This document shows, piece after piece, positions 1 through 12,400 of a DNA stretch of 64,000 bases (position 1 is the first letter of the stretch; each line of letters begins with the position of its first letter). Made by a program: the position numbers and the translations under genes. The notes beneath the pieces are model-generated. The model ran no database searches, was not told the DNA's origin, and saw nothing but the letters and a program-made list of their open reading frames with translations. This DNA is from Crotophaga sulcirostris. Taxonomy: Eukaryota > Chordata > Aves > Cuculiformes > Crotophagidae. Location of the stretch: positions 195,495-259,494 of the forward strand of contig VYZB01000096.1 in NCBI GenBank assembly GCA_013397455.1, read 5' to 3'.

Positions 1-264
1 TTCTTTTGATAGTGAGCAAGCCAGTTATTAGATCATATATATGCGTAGGCTGGAAATTTTTGAATGCAAATAGATGCACTTTGATTTTGGAATATATTTC
101 ATCTTGAGATATATCTCTGTATCTCTAGATGTATGTAGACATACATGTTTAGAAAGCAGAATTTAAAGTGTAAATTTTCATACCTCCAAACAGCGTGATT
201 GTTTATTGAAAATTAGGCTGACAGGTTTGTAAATGGTATCTCGTTGTCTTGTCTTTTTTCCTAG
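1..264 (+). other. VPS13B: 3' end of VPS13B intron 1
   Basis: AT-rich sequence without open frames. It ends in the pyrimidine-rich acceptor of exon 2. I see nothing else in it. Confidence 0.8.
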
Positions 265-295
265 TGCTTGACCTGTCACCCAGGAGCCTTGCAGA
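265..295 (+). other. VPS13B: 5' UTR part of VPS13B exon 2
   Basis: About 31 nt lie between a good acceptor (a pyrimidine-rich run ending in TTTTTTCCTAG at 264) and the ATG at 296. Two further AGs at 284 and 294 could serve as closer acceptors, so the exact exon start is inferred from the quality of the pyrimidine tract. The bases before the start read GCAGAATG, giving a purine at -3. Confidence 0.75.
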
Positions 296-442
296 ATGCT
301 GGAGTCCTATGTAACTCCTATTTTGATGAGTTATGTGAATCGCTACATTAAGAACTTGAAGCCTTCAGATCTCCAGTTGTCCCTATGGGGAGGAGATGTT
401 GTACTTAGTAAACTTGAATTAAAGTTGGATGTACTTGAACAG
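296..442 (+). CDS. VPS13B: VPS13B exon 2, coding part (residues 1-49)
   Basis: This exon encodes the first 49 residues, from [10 protein letters not shown] to KLDVLEQ, and ends in phase 0 before the donor GTAGGT at 443. It contains the [10 protein letters not shown] segment typical of chorein N-terminal domains. The start codon is chosen because it opens the conserved VPS13B N-terminus exactly, and no upstream in-frame extension is needed. Confidence 0.97.
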
Positions 443-3400
443 GTAGGTTGTGTTTACAGTAGTTAGTCTCTGTCATTGATTTAAAAGAATCTAATTTATG
501 TTGGTCTGCATGGATAAATGTTCATTTAGTATTCAGTGTTTTTCTTCTTATGCAATTCATTTTTCCCCTCTTTGAACAGAATTGTTCTTGCAATAATTCC
601 ATGGCATTTGTATAGTTATGAATGGTTATTCTTTGCATATTCTGTAAGTTACGGGATGTGAAAAGAGATATTTTTTTTAGTCAGTGTTTTTTATTTCTGT
701 AAGCATTGTTGTACAGTACAAATGTTAAATTGCTTTTCCAGCTATATCTACTAATTGCATATAGTATCCAATTCAAAATGTCACAAAGTAAAGTAGGATC
801 TCTTTTTAATTATGCATGTTAAACACATTTTTGTATTCCCTATGTTGTTTTGTGACACGAGTTTTCATAATTCCAATGTATCTAAATTTAAGAGTAACTG
901 AGGGACAGATTTAATCAGCTGGTTTATGTGGATTAGATCAGAGGCTCTTTAAAACTTAGCCTTAAAAAGACAGATTTGACCAAGTAAAATACTTGAGAGA
1001 TAATTTGGAGTCTGCCGTTATTATGAGCGGGATAAGTCTTAGTAGAGGGACTGTTTCCTTCTATGCTTATCTGAGTTGAAAATTTAAGGAGTTGAATGTG
1101 TGAGACAGATAAAGCTGTGTTCTGTTGCACATAGTGTAGTGAGTCTTGGCTAGAGTCCTGTGTCCAGATGTAGTCCAACTGAAGGAGTTCAGAGAAATGC
1201 AGCAAAAGATAATGGGAGATTTAGACAATATGGCAGACTAAAGTGTGACAAAACAGATCAAGAGTTATATGGGCAAGACAATAAATAATGGAATAAATTC
1301 CACCTAGGAAGACTTCAATTAGACATAAAGGAAAATTTTCTAATGTTTTAATTGCATTATGAGGCACTGGATGGTCTCTGTTAGGGGAGACTTTTTAAAA
1401 TGTGAAGTAAACATTTATGGTTAATTAAGTATCTTTCAAGAGGTCCTGCCCTATTTTATGTGCTTCTGTATAGGGCCTGATTTGCCTTCCTTCAAGTATT
1501 TGGTGACCTCTGTGTTATCTCTCAAAACAACTGCCTTTTAATTCCTCATTTTCTTGATGCAGCTTTTCTGTACAGCTGATGTGGATATTAGACTGTAGCT
1601 GGTAGGATGTGTTCCTCCTGTGAATTTTCAAAGCCTTTTAAGATGTATATATTACGGAATCGAAGAAGGGTTAATCAGAAGGGACTTCTGGAGGTCATCT
1701 AGTCCAGCCTCCTGTTCTGAGCAGGGCTCTTGCCAGCATTATGTCAGATCAGCTTGTGGTTTTCTCCAGTTGAGTCTTAAAGTCTCTGGTCTCGATTGTG
1801 AAAACCTACTTTGTAGATGAACTGTTCCAGTGCTAGACTGTGTAGGGAGAAACTTTGTCCTAAGAACAGTTGATGCCTTGGAATGGATATCTCAAACATG
1901 CTATATTGCCTGGTGCTATTAGGAGTTTGCTAACATCATCTGTGTTTTTCCCTTTCAAATAGTTGCAGTTTGCTTGTAGGTGATTTTTGGCCTCGTCTTT
2001 GCCTCTGTATCAGCTGGGTGCCTAAATACCCAGTGCAGTTTGCTGTTATGGCTCTCGTAGAGGCAAATGTTGCCGTGTACGCCTGTGCTCAAGACTCATT
2101 TGGCTTGAATGGTGGTGTGAGTATGCAGTGAATGCAGAATTTGTCTGTGTGTTTATGTGAAATGTAGTGATCTTGATGTGTCTTTTACTCTTCGGAACTT
2201 ACCTGCACCCACAGACTGTATTTAGGGTGTCTTTCTTTTTTTGCAGAAGAGATGCTGCTTTATGGCTGCTCAGCAAAATCTTTTGGGTGTGTAGTATGTG
2301 GTAACACATCATCCCCAAGCCTTTGCAGTGGTCAGGGAACTCCTTTGAAAAGCTGATGTCTCTAAAAATTACCAGTATAAATTATTTGTGTTCTCTGCCT
2401 GAATAGATTCATGATATCCAAAGTTAGTCACCGTAACTGCTCTGCTGTTCAAACATCCTTTCTGTCCTGGGCTGTTATCCCTAGCCTGGTTCTCTACTCC
2501 TTATCTGGCATGAATGCAGCCTTAATTTTATGCTTTAGGCTTTGCATTCAAATGTGCATACCCTGGATATCTTGTCTGGAGCCTTAAACGTTTTCAAAGA
2601 GTTCCAGCTTTTGTGGAACTATACATAATTATTTGGGGACCTTAGCATAGGTGTCAATCTACCTAGTCCAGGCACCTTGTAACAGATTTCGGAACTAGTT
2701 GGTGCTTTCTCCCCTTGCTCCTTACCCTTCAGTTGATGTTAGCATTCTGATGTCATGTTGCACTCTTATGGGCCACCAGACAGAATCCCAAAGAACAGAT
2801 ATGAGAACAGAGTCTAAATTGCTGTCTGTCTTCTGGAAGATCTTACTTTGTTTTTGGGTTGGAACCAATACCTTTTGAAATCAGGTGTAATACAGTTACT
2901 GACAAAGGTGATTTATCAAACACAAAAGAATGTTTAAGTACCTGAGAATGTTTTTACATGTATTTATGTGTTTTATATGCTTTCATTTAAACTAAGGTGA
3001 ATGTTATTGCAAAAACTCTTAGAATTTGTCCTTTCGCTGTTGCGCATTCCCCCCGCCCCCCATTTTTTTTTACAGTATCAGTTCTGTGGTGAAGCCTAAG
3101 TATGAACTTGTACTCAGATTCAGATTTCTAGGTACAACATAGCTTTTGTACATAATTCTGTCTCTGAGTAGTCAGTTAATTTTATAATAGCTATCTTGAG
3201 TTGATGATTAAGCCTAACAAAATTTTGGTATTAGTTTGTTTTACTGGATGATTCAATTGCTAAAAGACAAAGTATTCCAAGGAATTTTCCATCTAGGCAT
3301 AATAACTGACACATTGTACAAAAGGTACTTCAAGAAGGTATTTTGTAATTGAAGTTTTATATTTAAGTATTGTTCAATAGAAGAGCTTTTTAAGCACTTC

Positions 3401-6400
3401 TGGCAACTTATGTGATGTTACTGTGGTACCAGAGGTAACAGAATTACCTGTGAACTTGGTAAGTAGCTGGTGTGTAACATTTCTGTTGACTTAGTGGTAC
3501 CAAAGAGAACAGGTACATGTGAGCTCTTTTTGCTGCTTATGTATGTTTCCACGGCATTGTGGCTTTTTAGCTGTTCTGCAGACTCAGAAGGGAAGGATGA
3601 AGTGACCTTTAGGTGAAGTTCTCCTTAGTCTTCCAGTCAAAGACTACTGAGCTTTATTGTAGTGTGGACTTTTCCTATCTGAAAGGATTGAGAAAAATAT
3701 GGAAAATGTTAATGTACTTAAAATGATTTAAGGAAATGAAGATGTTAAAATATACTTACCTTAAGTGTCTGTGTTATGTGCCACTGGGTTACTTGTGAAA
3801 TAGCTTTTCTTAGCATTCAGGGCTGTGTTTGAGTTAATACTGATGTGGAGAAAACAGTACTTGCCTATCACCCCAAAGCTTGGGTGAGCTTTGTATTTTA
3901 GGGCAAGGGGGATTATGATCATCTTGTCTGTAGTCTTGTGTCAGTCAGCTTTTTATGTGTCAAGCCTAGGAGTTTGGTTTCAGCCATACCATAATTTTTT
4001 GAGGGATTTATGACATACATGTCAAATGTAAAGTCTAATCAGTCATAAGTACAGAAGACCTGAAGAATTTCATGCAGTACTTAGTGAAAGGGTAAAGATT
4101 GTGTAGGAAAGGAAGAGGAATAAAAATTGTCTTTATGTTGTATTATGAACAAGTTGCTACATTTGGCACACATTTGTTTTGTATTGTGTGCTGAAATAGC
4201 ACTACAAAGATTTCTCTTTATTGTTGTAAGGGAACTTGCTTTTGCAGTAAGTATAATGCCAGACAAAGCTGATATCTTAATTCCTTTGAAAAAGAATTGT
4301 CTTCTAAATATGCTGTGCATTGGGCTGTATCACCTCGTTTTGAAAGAATTCCTACTTTGGTTCAGTTTCTTTCAATATATTGCAGTTAACTAGAAAAAAT
4401 GAGAATGTTAAATACATCCAGCAAATAGTGGAAAAAGATTAGTCTAGAATGCCTTTTGACGTAAACTCATTACTTAGACTAGTGAACACAAGTCAGGATT
4501 TAAATAGACATTGTACTGTTGATGAGTGGCATAAAAATTACTTGTCTGAGAGTCTAGAAAGTGAATTTGTTTCTGTTACTGTTAATAATGATAATTGGCT
4601 ATTTTGATTCACGAAAGCATTGTCTCTGAAGTTGCAATGTATTTTCAAATTGCATATTTTTGATTATCTACTTCTGTGAACCCTCCCGCCTTCCCCCCCT
4701 GACTGTGGGACATAAGATTCTTTTTCATTTATAGTGTGATTAGTGAAGCAACATCCGTAGGTAAACTGCCCAGGACTTGCTTTTCGGTGGCTTAACTGAA
4801 ACTATCTGGATTAAAATGTTATTTCTGTTGATTGTAAGCCTAAGGCCGAGTTTTTGAGAGAAGCTTTCAACTGAAATCCCTCAGTATATTAGTGAATGAC
4901 ATGAAGGAAAAACACGTTGTAAAAAATGAATTAATAATTTTCTTCAGACCGTTTTTATAAGAAAGATTTTGTAACAGCCATCTTTTGGAATGGGGACTTG
5001 AAATTAGATGTGATTTTGTATAAGTATGGTGTCAGTAGACGTCCAGAATTTCCCTGACATGAGACGGGTGTGGGTTTTTGAAGCTTCATTAGTGAAAGCT
5101 CATTAAACCCCCAAAACTAATTTACAAACTGAAAGCTGTACTTTGTAAAAACGCCAGAGCTATAATATTGTGTAGTTGTCTCACCTGAAGATTTTGTCAG
5201 CCGTCAATATACTTCATCTACTCTTAGCTCTTGAGTGCAAGATGAACTTTTTCACTGTACCAGTAGAAAGGCCAAGGAACTATCAGCTGTGAAACGGAAA
5301 GTGTTCCTTCAAATTGCTCTTTTGAGCAGCTGTTGTTGCTGTGATGATGCTAGGTATTTGTGTTTAAGAGTAGCTGACTTCTTTTGGGTGACTAATTAAG
5401 GGCTGTCTTGGGATGCTAACCTGTCACAGTTGCAATAGTGGCTATTTCAACTCTGAATTTAGGACATGGTGATTACTTGGAAAAATAAAAGTTTTTAGTG
5501 GGCTTTCAAAACCTATCACTAATATTTGATTATGATATCAAGGTGTTAGGGGAATAATGACATTTATTAGCTTCACAGAAATATTCTATAGGTAGACTTT
5601 ATATGTCAAGTACTAAATGCAAAATCTGCTTATCATCAAGTTTTATTAATGTAGAACTTCTATACAGGAGCAATAGGCCAAGGGTCAAGCAGTGCAGTGA
5701 AGCAGGCTATCTAGATTCACTTCTAGATGTTTGTCTGGAATTCCCCAGCAAGTTGCCTGCAGGACTTCAGAGTTATATGTACCTTATCTATTTAACTTCT
5801 ACTCATTCATAGCAATTCTGAGTCTAGGTACGTAAGTACCAAAACTGAGCTGAGGTGCAAAGATGCTTTCTGCCAGGGAAATTCTGAAGTTCTGAACAAA
5901 GGTTTATCTTCCCGAGTCTGCTAAGAAACACACAAGAGGTGATTATCCAGCTGTATTTGGCATTGGTGCAGCCTCACCTTGAGTACTGTGTGCGGTTCTG
6001 GGCCCCACAATTTAAGAATCATGTGGTTTTTTTTCCCCATTAAAACTAAACCTTTATAGTCAAAGATGTCAGGATAGGAGATCAGAAACGTAAGAAGATA
6101 GATCATTGAAGCCCCATCATTACAATATTTAGTGTTGAGAATGCTAACTTAAAATTCTGACATAACATCAAATATTATTTCTTTATTTTGCAGTAAGCAC
6201 TTATTTTAATTACTTGAAATCTTTTATTTCTAGTCTTGGGACCAGGCCTGTAGCCTGATAGTTTTGTCTGATAAGCATTAAGCTCATGCTTCCCAGGAGA
6301 ACTCCTGAAGCCACTGGGGAAATTTCGACATTTCTTATCCCAAGAGTTTATTGAAACCTTGGCCTCTTGTTTCCTGTTGACTAGCTGCATGCAGCAGCTG

Positions 6401-9400
6401 CCTCACTGGAGCTGCCCTATAGAGATCTGATCTGTACGTTGACTGGATGGAGTGCCAGGCATTTGTTTGGAGTTCTGGACTGACTTGCACTAGTTTTTAA
6501 GGCAGTGTGATATCCACATTAGGCCTTAGTGAGGATGAGTCTGGTTTACTCAATGAAGAATTGAATAACTTTATAATTACTGAGCAGTTTGTGAATGGGG
6601 CAACAATGGAGCATGGAGCTCTTAAAATACAAAGTACTAAAATATTTTGGAAGCAATTGCCTTGCAGTGGCTTTGTCAATGTTTAATTCTAAATTTGTGT
6701 TCTTCAGAATAATGCAGGTTGCATATCACTTTTAAGTATTTACTTTCACCTGGTTGATTTCTGCTTGTCCCTTGAACAGTGGCACATTTTGCAGTAGCTT
6801 CATGTGAGAGGTGGTTTTAAACTGTCTTTTATTATCAAGGATGTCTATCATAATCCAGATACATTGCAATTAGTCTGTTGAAATGAGGTAACTGTGCATG
6901 CCATTAGAAAGCTGGTTGCCAAGTCCAAAGGAACAGTACTGATTTGGGGAGGGAGAATAAATTGACTTATGTTTTGTGTGTTCAGTGTATTATTTTAAGT
7001 TACAAATGTGTCATGAATTTTCATATGCTTCCGTAGTTAATTCATCGCTCTTTCTGTTGTTGTTAGGAGCTGAAACTACCGTTTACTTTTTTAAGTGGGC
7101 ATATTCATGAACTCCGGATTCATGTGCCATGGACAAAATTGGGATCAGAACCGGTTGTCATCACCATAAATACAATGGAATGTATCTTGAAATTAAAGGA
7201 TGGAGCTCAGGTAAGAAATGTGATGAATGCTTTAACATTGAGAGGTTGATGAGGATAATAGTTGCTATAGGTCACTTTCTTTAAAACCATCTAAAGAATC
7301 GGGCACGTGAAGTTGTGATCCCTGCTGTTTTCTGAGAGGCTTCTTGAGAGCTTTTTTATTATTCTCATAATGGCTAGTATCTTCCTTTATGCATGTTTTT
7401 AATTCTTAATTAGCTGTAGCTGTGTTCTTGCAGATGTAAAAGCGTGTTAATAGTACTCTAACAGAGTTTTTCTGTGACTAGACATGAGATGGATTTCAAG
7501 AGCAATATAGCATCCTGCATGCTTCCAGCTTCTGCCTTTCAAGAAGTAGTGCTGGTTACTGGAGATGGCTGTGTGTGGCACCCCTGGACATTGGGAACTT
7601 CTCAAAAGATGTGTTGTTATTATTGAAGAAGTGCTTTAAAGATCCTGGAGTGGAATGCCCTTTCCCCTTCAGAAGTTTATAATACCTTCTTGAGTGTACT
7701 TAGAAGACTTCTTACATGTAAGGGCCTCAAAGGGCTTTTTGTTCAGTTGCTTGCAGTAATTAGTCCATCACACCATTTCACAGGCTTAGGAAAGATTTCC
7801 TTCTGATGCAATGGAACTGAAATGTGCAGTGGCTCAACCTTGTTATAGGTTTAACTTGATTAACAGAAGGTTCTTGGGTATGTTTACGTTGAACTTTGTT
7901 TTTATTGTGTTGGTCAGTGTGCTGTTTTAACTCTAGAGAGGTTTTGTCTTTTTTTGTTCTTGTATTTTTTCTTTTGAGCCTTGTTCACATTTTAATTTCA
8001 ACATAGACTTCTTTTAGTTTTAAGGCTCATGCAAAAGAATTGATTTCTGCAAAACTCTCAGGTGTTTGGCAGGCTGCTTGTTGAGCTGTTGACAGCTAAC
8101 ATCAATAATGAGATGTAAGACAGCAAGAACATTGGAAAAGACTTTTCTGTAATGTTCGATATTTCTTGAAATATTCTTTAACAGTTATTTTAGAGTTGAG
8201 AGTTTGGTTACTGGAGTAGAGATTTCGAGCCTGGGTATGCCACTCAAAAAACATAAGCTTGCTTCCTGTAGTTACACACAACAACAGCTAAATGCTGAGT
8301 ACTTTTCCAGTGTTAAAGTAAGATTTCGGGGCCAGATGTTCCATGAGAAATTTGTTTTAGAATGAGCAAATTACAACTAATTACAGAAATTGCAGAAAAA
8401 AGATGTGTAGCCCATGACTTTGTGCAACCCAGAACTAACACTTGATATTGGACCATGCAAATGGCTACTGGTGGAATGATCAGATTTCCTGCTTGCCTGG
8501 CATTTGAAACTTAAATTTTGTGGTGCGTACAGCAAAAGGTCAAGTGTCATGAATGTAAAGCACTCTCAAAACAAGTATTTGTTACAGATGTTTAAGATTC
8601 AGAGGCAAGAAAGGAGTTTTGAAAATTGCTACTGACATCTGAACAAATTATTCAGTGGTATGTACACTCAGGAGGATAAAATTTGGGTCTGTGCCATAAA
8701 AGGATTATCTTTGACTAACAAAAATGTAAATGAAAACACTTTTATGCTATTTTCAGAGGATAAGGTTTAAAAAGTTGACAGCTTGGATTTTATTTCTTAA
8801 ATTACTATTTGCAAGTGTTTTCTAAAAAGAAAATGTTTTGACAAATTTTTGGGTTCTAACTTCGAGTGTGACAGTATACTTGACTAAAGCCAGTTGTCAT
8901 AAGAATCTTTGTAGTAAGTGAATAAAAAAAGTGAATGAAGTAAATATTTCTGTGAATGATAGTAAAATGAACTTTCAGTGAATTTAGCTCCAACTGAAAC
9001 TGTTCTGCCAAGAACTTCATACCAGCAAAGAGCATAATTAGCAAGAAGGGTTAATTTAGTTCTCAAGTTTATTGGTTTCATCCAGCATTTCCTTCCTCAG
9101 GTGAAACCTTTGAGCAAATGAATAACTTCACCTGAGCAAAAAATAACTCTTCTGACTTCAACTTAGTATGATGTGTATTCTTTGGGAGGGGCCATTTCAA
9201 AGCATATTAATTTTGAAGATGTATAGGAATTAAAATACATGGCTTTGTTTGAACGTATTGTCACAGATCTTTGTGAGCAAAAAAACCTCACTCAACTTGG
9301 AAGGTTTTGAATTGAATCAACTTCTTGGAAATTATTTTGTACATCTATGCTGTCATTTTTAGTTCAGTTTCAGAGTTTGGCTGCTCTGTTATGGTATTGC

Positions 9401-12400
9401 AGCATCTCCTCCGCTAGGATAGAAGGTTGGAATAGACAGTATTGGCTCGGCTTCTAGTTTTATGCTAATATTCTCTTTTGCTAAAGCAGAAATGTTGTGT
9501 AAGTGGTAACTTCACCTAGTGATATACAAAATCCACAGTGTAGAATTAGTGGTATTTTCAGTGAATTTCGAAGATTGAGCATTTTAGTCCTTGCCTTTCC
9601 CCCTTTTTTGTTTTTTTTTTTCCCTTCCTTTCCTTCTCTAAAGGTGATATTACCAGTTCTAAAACCAGAATGTTAAATGTGGCTACTTTACAAGAAAATG
9701 AATATGTGCATCAGGGACAGGACTTTGCAGTGATTAAAGTGGTATTCTGTTGAACGTGCTTGGTATGTGCTCTTTTGGTTATGGATTTGGTTAATGCCTG
9801 TAATTGAAGTAGAAATGGGGCATAAGGCACTTGAAATTGCTTTTTGTTGGTCAGCTTAACACAACTGTGTCTGTTATTTTTGCTGCTGCAGAACCTAATC
9901 TTCTGCAGCACTGATTTTTTAAGTATGGTGGTTTATAATGTTATTAAATCCATGAAATATGCTGGTAAGTACAATGTGAAATGTGTTCCTACACACTTAA
10001 ATGTGATTCTAAAGTTTGCTTGACTTGTATTTGTTAAGTTGTGGTAATTGACTCCCAGTAGACTGTTCTTCATGACTCTATTGGTTTAGAGGGTGGTTAA
10101 AGTTCAGTATTATATTCTTCTCATTACTTACCTTTACATATAAACTGTCAGGACTTTTACCTAGAATTGAAATCCCCATATTAAACCTCTGATGCTGTTT
10201 TTCCCTGTAGAATTTTTCTTCTTTTTTGTACTGTTGGACCCTTCTTAACTTCCTTTTCCAACCAAACTATTTTTTAATTTTATTTTTTAAAGCTGTTTGA
10301 AATTCTTTGCTCTTTGACCAAACCAGAGGCTTTGAGTTCAATCTGTGCAATTTGGGAAGGATAAAGCTATGTCTGTTTCCTTCATTTTACTGCCATTATA
10401 ACTAACTACAAGACTAATCTTTATGTTTAACCTTGAGTTCTGTGGCTTTTAGTCTTGGAACTGATATAAACGAGGAAATTGAGGGAGAATTGTATTATCT
10501 GTATTACTGCTTCACTTGTGAGTCCTTGCTTTTAATCAGGACACAGTGCATCAGGAATATGCTGATGTATATGAAGATGAGAATTCTCTACCCGAAGGAT
10601 AACTAATTATGGAATCAGAGAAGATGGTTGGATAGAAGCACTTATAGGGACATAGGAAAACAAAGTAGTTCGGATCAGCATAGAGACAATTAAGCACTGT
10701 TCCTTTTATGAGGCATTACAAGGAATATTTTGAAGAAATATAATAACTCTGTGGAAGCAGTGGAGAACAGCCCACAAGAATGACTTGTCAGAATAGCAGG
10801 CATGTATTCCTATCTGTCAGTAGAGACTGTCACCAAAGTATGCTGAAAGCAGAAATTTATCTCGATAGGGAAATGATTGAGATGGTAGATGGGTTGTGCA
10901 GAAAGGTTATGAAGGACTTTGAATGTGAAGACAGAAGGCTTGTGCTTAAGGGTATCGTTATATAGTGTGTTTAAGTCGTAAAGCTAGCTGTGAAGCAGTG
11001 CTAGATCCAAGCTAGCCAGGTCCAAAGCAATGCTTTGCTCTTCCCTTCTTCTCACCTGGTTTGTAGTAAGTAGTTCAATTGTATCTGGTGGTATGGACAC
11101 ACAGTACTGTTTTGTTTTTTTTTTTTCATTTGAGTGTATGTGCCTGTTCTTCAGTGATAGAAAATATTTGATAAGAGTTGGGAGTCAGAGGACTGATGAA
11201 CAGTCTGCAGTGTCACATTTTTTTGCTTTTACTTTTGCTCATGTAAACACACAAGGTCTTTATTTTCCAAAAATTTTTATTTGGTACTTACTCATTTCCT
11301 TAATAGTGGTATCTTTAGTTCAGTAAACCTGATCGCAATACCACAGTATTACGAAGTTGGAAAGGACCTTTGAGATCATCAAGTCCAACATATAACCCAA
11401 CACTAACACCAACGCCAACCCATCATCTAAACCATGGCACTAAATGCCTCATCCAATCTCCTCTTTAACACCTTCAGGGATGGCAACTCCACCACCTCCC
11501 CAGGCAGCGCATTCCAATGGCCAATCACCCTTTCAGTGAAGAATTTTTTCCTAATAACAAGCCTAAATCTCCCCTGACGAAGCTTGAGTCCATGTCCTGA
11601 TAATTTTTAATGTTTGTACACGAAGTTTAAGGTGAAGATCACATGGAGAGCTTGCCGTACAGGAAGCCACCTGTGTCATCAGCTGGTGTTGAATCATAAT
11701 CTCGGTTTAATGATGAATATGAATTTCTTTACCAATTCATGCTACTTTTATTTGTGTTTTAATAGCTGAATGTAACCAAGGGGATTTTATCCAATATTCT
11801 GTGTGGGCATAAGCATAAATAAATAACGAGAGCAGTTTTTTGTGTTTTAATTAAAACAAATTCTTCTGTATAAATCAGACTTTAAGTTGTTTTCTGAAGG
11901 CTTGACAGAGCCTTTGGTTGGATTTTATGGCATTTTGTGCCAAGAACTCGAATCTGAAGAGTACTTATTCTCTCTGAGTTGCTTAATTTGAAAAGGAAAG
12001 TTTCAGTTAGGAAATATCTCTTTAGGGGAGAAATACCATGTCTCTCAAATTTATTGCAAAAACATTTAGTGAACTTACTCTGTTTATCAGAAAATTAAAG
12101 GCAGGCTGCAACAACAGCTACAAAAGGCCTTGCAGCATTTGGTTCAGACACTTGGCGCTGTTTCTAGTGGATTCCAGTGAGTGGCTGAAGAGGAGATACT
12201 CTCACTTGCCCAGCTAGAACGTATGAATAATAATCCAGCTTTAAGCAAAGCTGTTAAGTAACTGTGTGATTTACCTATTTTTTTTTTAATTACCAAGCAC
12301 TTTGATACGAGAAGCCTTTAAAAGCTAGGTATCTGATGTTTTAAATTGCAGTTCTGTTTGCAAGAGAAGAAATTGCCTTTGAATTGGCTTGAAGATGCCT

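Larger units (their letters stand above)
443..7066 (+). other. VPS13B: VPS13B intron 2 (6.6 kb)
   Basis: This intron is unique AT-rich sequence apart from an old antisense CR1 near 1.65 kb and a short sense CR1 scrap near 5.9 kb. The short open frames in it (about 60-90 codons) look like chance: none has a recognisable family, start context or splice support. Confidence 0.85.

Noticed and set aside
1620..1820. 66-codon open frame on the + strand
   Set aside because: It lies in a degenerate antisense CR1 3' end.
9598..9650. Long pyrimidine tract followed by CTAAAG, as a cryptic exon acceptor
   Set aside because: No coding-compatible exon with a fitting donor follows, and VPS13B has no missing segment between exons 3 and 4.
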